Source: Micrococcus terreus (GTDB lineage: Bacteria > Actinomycetota > Actinomycetes > Actinomycetales > Micrococcaceae). Taken from it: a stretch of DNA of 64,000 nt. The notes under the pieces were generated by a model. The model was not told where the DNA came from and did not search any database. It worked only from the letters and a program-made list of their open reading frames with translations. Positions 42,924 to 52,806 of this stretch are shown here, piece after piece. Made by a program: the position numbers and the translations under genes. The stretch spans positions 62,001 through 126,000 of the forward strand of contig NZ_FPCG01000008.1 of the NCBI RefSeq assembly GCF_900116905.1, written 5' to 3'. The number at the start of each line of letters is the position of its first letter. Within the stretch, counting starts at the first letter, position 1.

Positions 42924-44756
42924 GTGGCACATCTCCTCGGCGCTGAAGCCCTGCACCTCGAATACCCCACCCGCACTGTCTTCGACTCCGTGACCATCGG
43001 GGTGGATGAAGGCGACCGGATCGGGATCGTCGGCCGCAATGGCGACGGCAAGTCCAGCCTGCTCGGCATGCTCGCGGGCACCGTCGAGCCTGACTCGGGC
43101 CGCGTCACCCGCCGCGGCGGGGTGCGGTTCGGCGTCCTGGACCAGACCGACTCCCTGGTGCCGGAGCAGACCGTGGGACAGGCCGTCGTCGGGGACCGTG
43201 CGGAGCACGAATGGGCCGGTGACCCGCGCGTGCGCGACGTGATCGGCGGACTGGTCTCGGACATTCCCTGGGACGCGCAGATCGCCAGCCTCAGCGGTGG
43301 CCAGCGTCGCCGCGTGGCCCTGGCCGCGCTGCTGGTGGAGGACTGGGATCTGATCGCCCTGGACGAGCCCACCAACCATCTGGACGTGGAGGGCATCACC
43401 TGGCTGGCCGGGCACCTGAACCGTCGGTGGAGCGCGAACTCAGGCGGACTGCTGGTGGTCACCCACGACCGCTGGTTCCTGGACGCTGTCTGCACCACCA
43501 CCTGGGAGGTGCACGATCGGATCGTCGAGCCCTTCGAGGGCGGCTATGCGGCCTATGTGCTGCAGCGCGTGGAGCGTGACCGTCAGGCAGCGGTGGTGGA
43601 GCAGAAGCGGCAGAACCTGATGAAGAAGGAGCTGGCCTGGCTGCGCCGCGGCGCTCCCGCGCGGACCTCCAAGCCCAAGTTCCGCATCGAGGCCGCCAAT
43701 CAGCTGATCAGTGACGTCCCTCCCCCACGCAATCCGTTGGAGCTCAAGCGCCTGGCCACAGCGCGCCTGGGCAAGGACGTCATCGACGTCCTGGACGCCT
43801 CGGTCGCCTTCCCCACTCCCGACGGCGGCTCGCGCACCATCCTGAAGGACGTCACCTGGCGCATCGCCCCGGCCGAGCGCACGGGGATCCTGGGTGCCAA
43901 CGGAGCCGGCAAGTCCACCCTGCTGAATCTGGTGGCGGGACTGATCGAGCCCACGCAGGGCCGCGTCAAGCGCGGCAAGACGGTCAAGCTGGCGGTGCTG
44001 GACCAGCAGTTCTCCCAGCTGGCGGAGATCGAGGGCGACCGGGTGCGTGAGGTGCTGGCACGGCAGAAGACCACCGTGGAGGTGGAGGGCAAGGAGATGA
44101 CGCCGGCCCAGCTGCTGGAGCGTCTGGGCTTCTCCCGGGAGCATCTCTCCGCCCGGGTCGGCGATCTCTCCGGTGGCCAGCGCAGGCGGCTGCAGCTGCT
44201 GCTGGTGCTGCTGGACGAGCCGAACGTGATGATCCTGGACGAGCCCACCAACGATCTGGACATCGAGATGCTCTCGGTGATGGAGGACCTGCTGGACTCC
44301 TGGCCCGGGACGCTGCTGGTGGTCTCCCACGACCGGTACCTGCTGGAGCGGGTGACGGACCAGCAGTATGCGGTGCTCAACGGCCGGTTCCAGCATCTGC
44401 CGGGAGGCGTGGACCAGTACCTGGACCTGGCGCACGCTGCTGATACCGGAGCCGGAGCCGGAAGCTCTCCGCTGGCGGCACAGGAGCCGTCCTCGGCCGC
44501 GACGTCGGCATCGTCCGGGTCCGGCTCAGGGCTGAGCGGTGCGGAGCGCCGTGCCGCGCAAAAGGAGCTGACCGCCACCGAGCGCAGGATGGAGAAGCTG
44601 AGCTCTGAGGTGGATCGACTCCACGAGAAGATCGCCGCCCATGATCAGTCCGACTTCGAAGGGCTCGCCGTGATCACCCAGGAACTGAACGCCGTGGAGG
44701 TCGAACTGGCCGAACTCGAAGAACGGTGGCTGGAGCTCTCGGAGCTGGTGGGGTGA
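42924..44756 (+). CDS. ABC-F family ATPase (Uup/EttA-like)
   Basis: 610 residues, soluble, with two ATPase domains. Domain 1 has IVGRNGDGKSSLLGML, LSGGQRRRVAL and LIALDEPTNHLD. The interdomain linker (about residues 235-275) is Arg/Lys-rich (RGAPARTSKPKFR). Domain 2 has GILGANGAGKSTLLNL, LSGGQRRRLQL and ILDEPTNDLD, and the C-terminal part is a Ser/Gly/Ala-rich linker followed by a coiled-coil tail (about 555-610). ABC-F proteins act on ribosomes in translation or antibiotic protection. It is commonly found near ispE in actinobacteria; here three glycosyltransferase genes separate the two. Confidence 0.93.
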   Translation: MAHLLGAEALHLEYPTRTVFDSVTIGVDEGDRIGIVGRNGDGKSSLLGMLAGTVEPDSGRVTRRGGVRFGVLDQTDSLVPEQTVGQAVVGDRAEHEWAGDPRVRDVIGGLVSDIPWDAQIASLSGGQRRRVALAALLVEDWDLIALDEPTNHLDVEGITWLAGHLNRRWSANSGGLLVVTHDRWFLDAVCTTTWEVHDRIVEPFEGGYAAYVLQRVERDRQAAVVEQKRQNLMKKELAWLRRGAPARTSKPKFRIEAANQLISDVPPPRNPLELKRLATARLGKDVIDVLDASVAFPTPDGGSRTILKDVTWRIAPAERTGILGANGAGKSTLLNLVAGLIEPTQGRVKRGKTVKLAVLDQQFSQLAEIEGDRVREVLARQKTTVEVEGKEMTPAQLLERLGFSREHLSARVGDLSGGQRRRLQLLLVLLDEPNVMILDEPTNDLDIEMLSVMEDLLDSWPGTLLVVSHDRYLLERVTDQQYAVLNGRFQHLPGGVDQYLDLAHAADTGAGAGSSPLAAQEPSSAATSASSGSGSGLSGAERRAAQKELTATERRMEKLSSEVDRLHEKIAAHDQSDFEGLAVITQELNAVEVELAELEERWLELSELVG

Positions 44757-44822
44757 GCTCCCGCGTATCCTGAAGTCGTTGCGCAGGTTTCATTCAACGA
44801 AAACGTAAGGGGAAGACGGCAC

Positions 44823-45671
44823 GTGCGGTGGAAGAAGCACCTGCGGGAGTTGCAGGCCCGGGCACTGGCGGTCATTAGAACCGGGCCGAATTCGGTCCTG
44901 TGGACCAACGACGGTATGCGTGGGGGGAATCTTCTTTACTACTGGTTGCACGCGTTCGCAGAAACTACTGCAGGCCGCCCGACAAGAGTCCTTTACCAGG
45001 TGACCATGGATCCCTGGCTCCGCATGTTTCCTGCACTTGAGGACCTGACTATCGATCAACATCAGCTTGGGCTGAGGGATCGGCGTAGGGCGTTCTGGGA
45101 TCCGGATGTTCGTCCCTCTGCAGCATCTGGAACCTTGGGATCTTTCATTGAGAAAACAATCCTTTCGTCTCCGTCATTCACCGATCGACTGCACCAGTGG
45201 TCTTCCTTCCTCGACACCTCAACGGCTGTCTTGAACATCCGGCGAGGAGATTATCTTGACGCCCGTTATTTCGAGGAGTATGCAATGCACGTGCCCGACT
45301 ATTTCGGTCAGGCTGAACGCGTACTTTCGGAGCACTCAGATTCACAAAGTGCGCTTTTCGTCTCTGACGACATCTCTTGGTGCCATTCCCACAAAGGAGA
45401 GTTGACGACTCTCACCTTCGCAGAAGCCGCTCCCGACCGCTTCGACATGTTCGACGACCTAGCTGCCTTGGCCGCAACTGGCATCGTCGTGCTATCCAAT
45501 TCCACCTTCGCCTACTGGGGAGGGCTCATCGGCGATCTCCTTTCACCAGATCGACTCGTAGTAGCGCCTCGATTCCATTCTCGTCTGCCGAACGGCTATC
45601 TTGAATGGCCACACCCGCAGCACTGGGTGCTCGTCGACAATCGGTTCCGTTCGGACGTGAAATCACCATGA
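44823..45671 (+). CDS. Alpha-1,2-fucosyltransferase-like glycosyltransferase (GT11)
   Basis: 282 residues. The GT11 signs are RGGNLLYYWLHAFAE near the N-terminus, VLNIRRGDYLDARYF (the H/N-x-R-R-x-D donor motif), LFVSDDISWC and VVLSNSTFAYWGGL. It probably transfers fucose or a similar 6-deoxyhexose. The start is GTG with AAGGGGAA about 9 nt upstream. The base composition is visibly lower in GC than the ABC-F gene before it. ATGA overlap with the next gene. No GDP-fucose genes are in the window. Confidence 0.82.
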   Translation: MRWKKHLRELQARALAVIRTGPNSVLWTNDGMRGGNLLYYWLHAFAETTAGRPTRVLYQVTMDPWLRMFPALEDLTIDQHQLGLRDRRRAFWDPDVRPSAASGTLGSFIEKTILSSPSFTDRLHQWSSFLDTSTAVLNIRRGDYLDARYFEEYAMHVPDYFGQAERVLSEHSDSQSALFVSDDISWCHSHKGELTTLTFAEAAPDRFDMFDDLAALAATGIVVLSNSTFAYWGGLIGDLLSPDRLVVAPRFHSRLPNGYLEWPHPQHWVLVDNRFRSDVKSP

Positions 45672-46666
45672 CGGGTCATCTGGTGCACTACGGCTCACAT
45701 CCCGAGGTGTCTGTGATTGTTCCTGCATTTAATGCAGCCAAGACCCTGCGCCAACAGTTGCTCGCACTGACCGACCAGATCGATGCTCCATCCACAGAGA
45801 TTCTGGTGGTGGACAATGGATCCACCGATTCAACAGTCGAGGTCGTCCACGGCTTCATCCAAGAGCTCAACTCGGGCAGCCGTGCCGGACTGCGGCTAGT
45901 TTCCGCGCCAGAACGCACTGGCGCGTCACATGCTCGCAACGTCGGCGCTTCGCTTGCCCTGGCTAAGAAGTTTGCGTTTTGTGATTCCGACGATGTCGTC
46001 TCCCAATACTGGCTTCGAGATATTGCAGAAGCCCTTGACACAGTCGCCGTGATTTCTGGCGCCGCTATCCCCATCCGCGACGCAGATTTCGTTGCGTCCG
46101 ATCTTCTCACCCTTCGCCGCCTGATGGGCGATCGGCCGGATCGGCAGAACCTGGAAGTCAAGAGGGGCCAGATTTTTCCAATTCTCATGGGAGGCAACTT
46201 CGCAGTTACCCGAGAGGTCTACCGAAGGCTGGGCGGTTTCGACGAGAGCTTTCCATCAGCCGCAGAGGATAACGACCTCGGAATTCGTGCCAACGCACTC
46301 CTGGGCTACTCCGCTTATAGCACGGCCATGCGTATTGCCTACCGCACCAGGACTGCGCCGTCGGCCCGGCGACGACTCGCGTACACAACAGGCCGTGCAC
46401 ACGTACAGTTGTGCGTGCGTCACGGCCTCATCAGGTCATCCGAGCTAGTTCCAGCACCACAGCTGACTAAAGTGGTCCTCAGAACAGCTGCCGCGTTCGC
46501 GCGTGGTGTGCTCCGCCCTCGCTCCGCTGACTGGCCAGCGATCCAGGAACGATGGGCTCTGGTCGCTGGTCTCATCTCAGGAACCCTGTCCTATCGTGTC
46601 GGTCTTCCAGAAGCCGTCAAGCTAGCGTCCGCACGCCCGCCCCAGAGGAGCATCGGCCATGACTGA
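45668..46666 (+). CDS. Glycosyltransferase family 2
   Basis: 332 residues. GT-A domain: VSVIVPAFNAAKTLRQQLLAL, ILVVDNGSTDST, GASHARNVGASLALAKK and metal site FCDSDDVVS, then GGNFAVTREVYRRLGGFDESF and AEDNDLGIRA. The C-terminal third holds basic and hydrophobic segments but no sure membrane helix. ATG 45668 makes an ATGA overlap with the fucosyltransferase gene. Its end overlaps the next start by 8 nt. The three genes form one operon. Confidence 0.83.
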   Translation: MTGHLVHYGSHPEVSVIVPAFNAAKTLRQQLLALTDQIDAPSTEILVVDNGSTDSTVEVVHGFIQELNSGSRAGLRLVSAPERTGASHARNVGASLALAKKFAFCDSDDVVSQYWLRDIAEALDTVAVISGAAIPIRDADFVASDLLTLRRLMGDRPDRQNLEVKRGQIFPILMGGNFAVTREVYRRLGGFDESFPSAAEDNDLGIRANALLGYSAYSTAMRIAYRTRTAPSARRRLAYTTGRAHVQLCVRHGLIRSSELVPAPQLTKVVLRTAAAFARGVLRPRSADWPAIQERWALVAGLISGTLSYRVGLPEAVKLASARPPQRSIGHD

Positions 46667-47633
46667 TCTGCGCTCAATACAGAATGACCATGACTCTGCG
46701 GCGGATATGAGGCCGACGGCTGATGTCACGGTCATCGTCGTCGCTTACTCACACGCACAGTTCATCGAGGAGTGCTTGGACAATATCCGCGCCCAGACGA
46801 CTCCCCCGCGCCGCGTTCTCATTGCGGATGACGCCTCCCCTGATGCAACCGACACAGTCATTCGGGAGTATCTAGAACAGCACCCGGGGTGGGCTGAGTA
46901 TCACCCGAATGCTGAGAATCGTGGGCTGAATCCGACGCTAAACGCCATGCTGGCCATCACACACACGCAGTACGTAACGTACATCGCCGCCGACGACTTC
47001 ATGTATCCACATCGGATCGAGGAACATGTGAAGTTGATGGAATCCGACCCCTGTGCAGTACTGGCCTATAGCGACGCGGCTGTGGTCGATGAGCACTCAA
47101 ATCTACTATCGGAGTCTTCCCAGGATGAATTTCCTTGGCCTGAGGATGAATGGAATCGCAGGTACCCGTTCGAAGAACTACTCAGTACAAATTGGATGCC
47201 AGCTGCGTCCCTCTTCCTCAGAACCGATCGGTTGAAGGCCCTTGGCTCTTACCATGACCATCTCTTCTATGAGGATTTCGAGCTGCTCGTCCGGCTGTCG
47301 AAGCAGGCTCCGTTCGCGTTCACTGAAGAACCCCTCGTCGCTGTGCGTCGACTCTCTACGAGCCTGGGCGCAATCGGGTTTCGCGGCGATAGCCCTCGTT
47401 TCATCACGGCTCTGGACACGGCATTACGTCACTACGAGGGGACATCAAAGGAGATTCAACGCACGGCGTTCGAGAAGCGCTGGGCTCTGGCGAAACGGGC
47501 CATCGCCACAGACATGCCCCGTCGCAATGCTATGCAGCTTCTCTGGCACTCTCGCCGGGGTGCCTCATCGCCTGCGGCCTTCGTCAAGCATATGGTTCGG
47601 GCCGTCTGGACTGTGTGGAGGCCTCCTGCCTGA
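46659..47633 (+). CDS. Glycosyltransferase family 2
   Basis: 324 residues. DVTVIVVAYSHAQFIEECLDNI, VLIADDASPDATDTVI, NRGLNPTLNAML and YIAADDFMYPHRI give the GT-A nucleotide and metal sites; SLFLRTDRLKALGSYHDHLFYEDFEL is the acceptor region. It is the last gene of the three-gene glycosyltransferase operon and convergent with ispE (35 nt). Lower GC than the flanking housekeeping genes. Confidence 0.83.
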   Translation: MTDLRSIQNDHDSAADMRPTADVTVIVVAYSHAQFIEECLDNIRAQTTPPRRVLIADDASPDATDTVIREYLEQHPGWAEYHPNAENRGLNPTLNAMLAITHTQYVTYIAADDFMYPHRIEEHVKLMESDPCAVLAYSDAAVVDEHSNLLSESSQDEFPWPEDEWNRRYPFEELLSTNWMPAASLFLRTDRLKALGSYHDHLFYEDFELLVRLSKQAPFAFTEEPLVAVRRLSTSLGAIGFRGDSPRFITALDTALRHYEGTSKEIQRTAFEKRWALAKRAIATDMPRRNAMQLLWHSRRGASSPAAFVKHMVRAVWTVWRPPA

Positions 47634-47668
47634 TTGAGACCCCGAGGGGTAGCACATCAATACAGCCG

Positions 47669-48634
47669 TCACAGAAGTCTGGCACCCGGATACGGACCGT
47701 GCACGGGTACGGCGGCGATCCCGGTGCGGTCCTGGATGCGTCCGGCCAGCTGCATGGAGTCCTCGGCCGAGCGCGCCACGAACATGATCGTCGGACCCGA
47801 TCCGGAGACCTGGCCGGCCAGCGCGCCCTCCTCCATGCCGATCTCGATCATCTCCGAGAGTTCCGGCACCATGGTCGTCGCGGGGACCTGGAGATCGTTG
47901 GACATCAGCAGCGCCACGGACTCAGCATGTCCTGCCACCAGTGCCTGGATCAGCTCCGGCGACACGTCCGGTGCGGTCTCGGGTGTATCCAGGACACCAT
48001 CGGCGCGCAACGTGTCCAGGGTGGTGTAGACCTGGGGGGTGGAGAGGCCCTGCGACGCGGGCACCAGCACCAGGTGCAGGGGATCTCTAGAGAGCAACGG
48101 CGTGAGTTCATCGCCGACGCCTCGGCCCACTGCCGCACCACCGGTCACAGCGAACGGCACATCAGCACCGAGGGGAGCACCGATGCGGGCCAGTTCGTCG
48201 CGAGAGAGCCCGGCTTCCCACAGACCGGCACAGGCCGCCAAGGCCGCGGCGGCGTCTGCTGACCCGCCGCCCATCCCCCCGGCGACCGGGACCTGTTTGG
48301 TGATCTCCAGATGGACTCCGTGCGTCTCTGCATCCAGTCCGAGGTGGTCACGAAGAAGCCGAGAAGCTCTCACCGCCAGGTTTGTCTCGTCCAGAGGGAT
48401 GGTGTCAGGGTCGGCGAAGGCACTGGAGGCGTCGGAGATCGAGACGGTGATCAGGCCGTCGGCCCGGTGTGTGGCGGTGACCTCCTCGACCATCGATACA
48501 GCCAAGAACAAGGTCGCCAGCGGGTGGTACCCGTCCTCACGTGGCTCGCCCACGGCCAGTGATAGGTTCACCTTGCCAGGAGCCTGGGCAGTGGCATGCC
48601 CGAACAATTGGGCCGACGACGTGTAGGCGCTCAC
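47669..48634 (-). CDS. ispE: 4-diphosphocytidyl-2-C-methyl-D-erythritol kinase
   Basis: A 321-residue GHMP kinase of the MEP isoprenoid pathway. Motifs: [28 protein letters not shown], the ATP loop [19 protein letters not shown], and [14 protein letters not shown] at the C-terminal. Its product leads to isoprenoids including the lipid carriers used for glycan assembly. The GTG start overlaps the ksgA stop (GTGA), so translation is coupled. Confidence 0.96.
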   Translation of the reverse strand: MSAYTSSAQLFGHATAQAPGKVNLSLAVGEPREDGYHPLATLFLAVSMVEEVTATHRADGLITVSISDASSAFADPDTIPLDETNLAVRASRLLRDHLGLDAETHGVHLEITKQVPVAGGMGGGSADAAAALAACAGLWEAGLSRDELARIGAPLGADVPFAVTGGAAVGRGVGDELTPLLSRDPLHLVLVPASQGLSTPQVYTTLDTLRADGVLDTPETAPDVSPELIQALVAGHAESVALLMSNDLQVPATTMVPELSEMIEIGMEEGALAGQVSGSGPTIMFVARSAEDSMQLAGRIQDRTGIAAVPVHGPYPGARLL

Positions 48635-49539
48635 GAGGTGCTCTCCTGGTTATGCGGGTCCGGCCGATGTTGAGCGATCCGAGCAAAGTCCTCGATGCCC
48701 AAGACCTCTCCGCGGGCCTTGGGATCGACGCCGGCCGCCACCAGGGCGGCCTCCGCCCCTGCGGCGGATCCGGCCCATCCGGCCAACGCGGCACGAAGTG
48801 TCTTCCGGCGTTGAGCGAAGGCCGCGTCCACCACGGCGAACACCTCTTGGCGGGAGGCCGAAGTGACTGGTGGCTCCCGGCGGGTGAATGCCACGAGCCC
48901 GGAGTGGATCTTGGGTGCTGGCCAGAAGACGTTCATACCGATGGTCCCTGCCTTGCGCACTTGCGAGTACCAGGCAGCTTTGGCCGAGGGCACGCCGTAG
49001 GTCTTGGAGCCGGGGGCTGCCGCCAAGCGGTCAGCTACTTCGTCCTGGACCATCACCAGACCCTGCTTCAGGGACGGCAGCTCGGCCAGCAGGTGGAGCA
49101 GCACGGGCACCGCGACGTTGTATGGCAGATTGGCCACCAACGCAGTGGGAGACAGCTCTGTGGTTGAAGGCCGCACCTCAGCAAGGTCTTGTTCGGACAC
49201 TGCCATGGCGTCTGCGGTCAGGACACTGAACCCGTCCACCGAGCCCGGACGGAACTCCTCCACGGTCTGCGGGAGACGCGCCGCGGGACCCGGGTCGATC
49301 TCCACAGCGGTCACCGCAGCGGCGGCATCCAACAGCCCGAGGGTCAGAGAACCCAGCCCTGGTCCGACCTCAAGGACATGGTCGTCTGCAGAGAGGTCAG
49401 CCGCCGCCACGATGCGCCGAATGGTGTTGGGATCGATCACGTAGTTCTGCCCCAAGGTCTTGGTGGGACGCAGATCGATCTCGGCTGCGATGCGGCGGAT
49501 GTCCGCCGCGCTCAGCAGGGGGGCAGGAGTCTCAGGCAC
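48631..49539 (-). CDS. rsmA: 16S rRNA dimethyladenosine transferase
   Basis: A 302-residue enzyme (ksgA) that dimethylates two adjacent adenines in helix 45 of 16S rRNA. Motifs: [18 protein letters not shown], the SAM site [17 protein letters not shown], and the catalytic [11 protein letters not shown]. The GTG at 49539 is preferred over ATG 49548 because a TAGGAT box is placed 7 nt before it and overlaps the ATG. Coupled to ispE by a GTGA overlap. Confidence 0.95.
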   Translation of the reverse strand: MPETPAPLLSAADIRRIAAEIDLRPTKTLGQNYVIDPNTIRRIVAAADLSADDHVLEVGPGLGSLTLGLLDAAAAVTAVEIDPGPAARLPQTVEEFRPGSVDGFSVLTADAMAVSEQDLAEVRPSTTELSPTALVANLPYNVAVPVLLHLLAELPSLKQGLVMVQDEVADRLAAAPGSKTYGVPSAKAAWYSQVRKAGTIGMNVFWPAPKIHSGLVAFTRREPPVTSASRQEVFAVVDAAFAQRRKTLRAALAGWAGSAAGAEAALVAAGVDPKARGEVLGIEDFARIAQHRPDPHNQESTS

Positions 49540-49546
49540 GCCTGTC

Positions 49547-49552
49547 ATCCTA
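49547..49552 (-). promoter_or_regulatory. Candidate -10 box of rsmA-ispE
   Basis: TAGGAT on the minus strand lies 7 nt before the GTG at 49539 with no Shine-Dalgarno sequence. It is the same arrangement as at the nucleoside phosphorylase and deoC genes. Confidence 0.4.
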
Positions 49553-49581
49553 CGTGGGGGGACAGACGAGTCTCCGATGCC

Positions 49582-50544
49582 TCAGAACTCCCCGTACACC
49601 CGCGTGGTGTTCTCCATGATCTGTGCTGCCATCTCCTCCGCGTCCAGTCCACGCACCTCGGCCAGGTGCCGCAGCGTCAGCGGCATCAGGTATGGGGCGT
49701 TGGGCCGTCCTCGGTGGGGGTGGGGTGTCAGGAAGGGCGCATCCGTCTCGACCAGGATCAGCTCCGGACGGGCCACTCTCAGCGCCTCGCGGAGCTCATC
49801 GTTGGCCTTGAAGGTCACCGGCCCGGCGAAGGACATGTACCACCCGTGCTCGTTGCAGATCCGGGCCAGCTCCGGCCCCCCGGAGAAGCAGTGGAACACC
49901 ACGTGCTCGGGCAGCTCGGGGGCGGACAGCAGCAGCTCGACCACGTCATCGTGGGCGTCCCGGTCATGGATCTGCAGGGCCTTGCACAGCCGCACGGCCA
50001 GATCCAGGTGCCAGCGGAAGGACTCCTTCTGCACGTCCACGCCCTCGGGGCCAGTCCGGAAGTAGTCCAGCCCGGTCTCCCCCACCGCACGCACACGCGG
50101 GTGGTCAGCCAGCCGCTCGATCTCCGCCAGCGCCTCCTCCAGCCCACCGCGCTCAGCCAGCCGGGCGGCGTCATTGGGGTGGATGGCGACCGCCCCGAGC
50201 AGGCGAGGCTCGGCCTCGATCGCCTCGATGGTGAACCTGGCCGCCTCCACATTGCAGCCCACCTGGACCGCTCCGATCACCCCGACGGCGGCGGCCGCGT
50301 CCATCGCCTGCGTCACCGTGACCTTCACCAGACCATCGCGGAAGTCCAGGTGGGTGTGGTTGTCGACCACGGGAACCGGGAGCGGCTCCGGGGCAGGCGG
50401 GTACTCCAGGCGGCGACGGCGGCCTGACTTCTCCTCGGTGGCCGCGCGCTGAGGTCCGTCCTCGTCCGTAGACACGCCGTTGACCTCCGGCAGGTAGGCC
50501 GCCGGGACGGCTGAGTCGACGCGCTGGTGATCTGAAGTGCTCAT
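49582..50544 (-). CDS. tatD: TatD-family metal-dependent DNase
   Basis: A 320-residue protein with the TatD barrel: VVDNHTHLDFRDG (metal-binding His pair), GETGLDYFRTG (metal Glu and Asp), QIHDRDAHDDV, FHCFSGG and ETDAPFLTPHPHRGRPN. The first ~55 residues before the barrel are a polar, Arg- and Glu-rich extension. TatD proteins have 3'-5' exonuclease activity in DNA/RNA quality control. TACAGT lies 7 nt before ATG 50544. Confidence 0.94.
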   Translation of the reverse strand: MSTSDHQRVDSAVPAAYLPEVNGVSTDEDGPQRAATEEKSGRRRRLEYPPAPEPLPVPVVDNHTHLDFRDGLVKVTVTQAMDAAAAVGVIGAVQVGCNVEAARFTIEAIEAEPRLLGAVAIHPNDAARLAERGGLEEALAEIERLADHPRVRAVGETGLDYFRTGPEGVDVQKESFRWHLDLAVRLCKALQIHDRDAHDDVVELLLSAPELPEHVVFHCFSGGPELARICNEHGWYMSFAGPVTFKANDELREALRVARPELILVETDAPFLTPHPHRGRPNAPYLMPLTLRHLAEVRGLDAEEMAAQIMENTTRVYGEF

Positions 50545-50551
50545 GGTTTCC

Positions 50552-50583
50552 ACTGTAGAACGGCGGCGATGCACCTATAGAGT
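50552..50583. promoter_or_regulatory. Divergent promoter candidates of tatD and the MoxR operon
   Basis: Minus strand: TACAGT (50557-50552), 7 nt before the tatD ATG. Plus strand: TAGAGT (50578-50583), about 30 nt before the MoxR GTG, which has its own AGGAGGA site. -35 elements are not evident. Confidence 0.4.
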
Positions 50584-50612
50584 GAACGGAACGCCCGCCC
50601 TCAGGAGGATCT

Positions 50613-51602
50613 GTGGACCACCCGCCCATCCAGCCCGGCACGGCGGCGTTCAGCGCCATCACCGCAGAGATCACGCGCGCCATGAACTCAGTGGTGGACG
50701 GCAAACAGGATGCTGTGCGCACCGCCCTGCGGGTGCTGCTGGCCGGTGGCCATCTGCTGATCGAGGACGTCCCCGGGGTGGGCAAGACCCTGCTGGCTCG
50801 GGCCCTGGCCAAGACGGTGGGCGGCTCGGTGAACCGCATCCAGTTCACTCCTGACCTGCTGCCGTCGGACATCACCGGTGTCTCGGTGTTCCACCAGGAA
50901 CGGCATGCCTTCGAGTTCAGGCCGGGACCGGTCTTCGCGCACATCGTCATCGGAGACGAGATCAATCGCGCGTCGGCCAAGACCCAGTCCGCTCTGCTCG
51001 AGTGCATGGAGGAGCACCAGGTGACCGTGGACGGGACCACCCACCGGCTGCAGGAGCCCTTCATGGTGGTGGCCACGCAGAACCCGGCTGAATCCGAGGG
51101 GACCTACCCCTTGCCGGAGGCCCAGCGTGACCGGTTCATGGCTCGCATCACCATGGGCTATCCGGACAGTGCAGCTGAAGTCGCCATGCTCAAGCACCAC
51201 ATGGATCCTCTGGCAGAGCACTCGCCCCTGCAGCTGCTCCGGCAGGTCACCTCTCCAGACCAGGTGCTCCGCATGGTGGAGGCCGTGGCTCAGGTGCACG
51301 TCTCTGATGCCGTGGCGCAGTATGTGGTGGCACTGGGCAGGGCCACTCGTGAGCACCCGGAGGTCCGCGTCGGCGCCAGTCCGCGTTCCCTGCTCCAGCT
51401 GCTGCGTGCGGCCAAGGCCGAGGCCGCCCTGTCTGAACGGGATTACGTCACCCCGGAGGACGTGGTCACGGTGTCGGTCTCGGTCCTGGCCCACCGGCTG
51501 ATCCTGCAACGGCGCAGCGGCGCCGACGAGGACCATGCCGAGAGGATCGTGGCCCAAGCCCTGCACATGGTTCCGGCTCCCACCCCGAACGCCCAGCGTT
51601 GA
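50613..51602 (+). CDS. MoxR-family AAA+ ATPase
   Basis: 329 residues. ATPase core: LIEDVPGVGKTLLARALAKT (Walker A), FAHIVIGDEINRASAKTQSALLECMEE (Walker B and pore-side helix), VVATQNPAESEGTYPLPEAQRDRF (sensor 1), then a lid domain with VGASPRSLLQLLRAAKA (sensor 2). MoxR proteins act as chaperones for vWA-domain partners; a DUF58 protein follows. The start is GTG with AGGAGGA 4-10 nt upstream. First gene of a three-gene operon. Confidence 0.94.
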   Translation: MDHPPIQPGTAAFSAITAEITRAMNSVVDGKQDAVRTALRVLLAGGHLLIEDVPGVGKTLLARALAKTVGGSVNRIQFTPDLLPSDITGVSVFHQERHAFEFRPGPVFAHIVIGDEINRASAKTQSALLECMEEHQVTVDGTTHRLQEPFMVVATQNPAESEGTYPLPEAQRDRFMARITMGYPDSAAEVAMLKHHMDPLAEHSPLQLLRQVTSPDQVLRMVEAVAQVHVSDAVAQYVVALGRATREHPEVRVGASPRSLLQLLRAAKAEAALSERDYVTPEDVVTVSVSVLAHRLILQRRSGADEDHAERIVAQALHMVPAPTPNAQR

Positions 51603-51621
51603 CGGTCAGCCCTGTTCATCC

Positions 51622-52806
51622 ATGACCGCCGCCTCGAATCCCCCCTCCGATCTGTGGTCCAGACTGCGTGCCAGCGCCCCGCGTCCCACGCTGCGCGGCG
51701 CGGCGGTGGCCGCCGTCGGCCTTCTCCTGGTGATCGCAGGTCCAGTGCTGGGACGGCGTGAGGCTGTGTCCATCGGTCTCTTCCTCCTGACAGCCTCAGC
51801 GCTCTCCCTGATCCTGTTGGCGTTGCGTTCAGCACTGAGCCGCGAGGCGGCTCACCACCGTGTGCTGATCCCGGACTCGGCCGCCGTCGGTGAACGGGTC
51901 CAGGTCAGATTCCTCTCAGCCGGCGGAGAGCAGCACGGGGGCCTCTCCCCCGTCGATCAGCTTCCGCCAACGCTGACGCGACGCTCGCAGCCGACCCGCC
52001 AGGCGGACGGCCCCGCGCCCGGGTACACCCTCATGGCCGGGCAGAGAGGCGTGTTCTCCGTGGGTCCGGCCACGGAACTGAGGAAGGGACCGCTGGGTCT
52101 GGCGCGCGGCCGCATCCTCCGTGCAGGCGTCTCACGGCTGAGGGTCCTGCCCCAGCTTCATGACGAGCAGGTCCTGGAAGAGCTGTTCCGCACCGGCCTG
52201 GGCGACGACCGATCGGCTGACCTGTTCGGTGTCCGCGGCTCGGCTGACGACCTGCTGGTGCGCGAGCACCGCCCCCGCGATCCGCTCTCTCGCATCCATT
52301 GGGGTGCCACCGCTCGGACCCGGCAGCTCATGGTCCGTCAGGAGGAGAGCACCGAGGACCCCCGGGCGGTGGTGGTCCTGGACCGCCGCGGGCGGTCCTA
52401 CCCCCAGGGGCATCACACCGTGGACGCCGGGGACGGCACCAGCTGGATCACCGCTCCGCAGTTCGAAGAGGCTGTTCGGTTGGCGGCCTCCCTCCACCAC
52501 GTGTTGGAACGCTCCGGTCAGGACGTGACGCTGCTCGACCACGAAGGCACCGTCCTGTCCTCGGACCTGGCGGATGTGCAGCTGGCACCCAGCACCCGTG
52601 AGGCCTCATGGATGGAGCGCCTGCCGCGGGGCACCACCACGGTGTTCGCCGTCCTGGGAGCCGGAGCCGATGCCGACCTCCCCCACCTTCGGCACCTGCC
52701 GGGCGTCACCCAGCGCACCGCGCTGCTGATGGGGCCCTCGTCCGCTCTCGAAGGCTGGCACCAGGCTGGGTGGGCGACTGTGGATGCGTCCGAAGGTGCA
52801 CGGTGA
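51622..52806 (+). CDS. DUF58 domain-containing membrane protein
   Basis: 394 residues. Two close membrane helices (about residues 27-65) are followed by a beta-rich region and the DUF58 domain with FGVRGSADDLLVREHRPRDPLSRIHWGATARTRQLMVRQ-type sequence (HW-x-A-T-A-R). The C-terminal part resembles a vWA fold, the expected partner of MoxR. The ATG at 51622 lies 20 nt after the MoxR stop. The stop overlaps the next start as GTGA. Confidence 0.9.
   Translation: MTAASNPPSDLWSRLRASAPRPTLRGAAVAAVGLLLVIAGPVLGRREAVSIGLFLLTASALSLILLALRSALSREAAHHRVLIPDSAAVGERVQVRFLSAGGEQHGGLSPVDQLPPTLTRRSQPTRQADGPAPGYTLMAGQRGVFSVGPATELRKGPLGLARGRILRAGVSRLRVLPQLHDEQVLEELFRTGLGDDRSADLFGVRGSADDLLVREHRPRDPLSRIHWGATARTRQLMVRQEESTEDPRAVVVLDRRGRSYPQGHHTVDAGDGTSWITAPQFEEAVRLAASLHHVLERSGQDVTLLDHEGTVLSSDLADVQLAPSTREASWMERLPRGTTTVFAVLGAGADADLPHLRHLPGVTQRTALLMGPSSALEGWHQAGWATVDASEGAR

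Noticed and set aside
47634-47668. Possible terminator ACCCCGAGGGGT between the GT2 gene and ispE
   Set aside because: The stem is only 5 bp with a 2-nt loop, too short to call.
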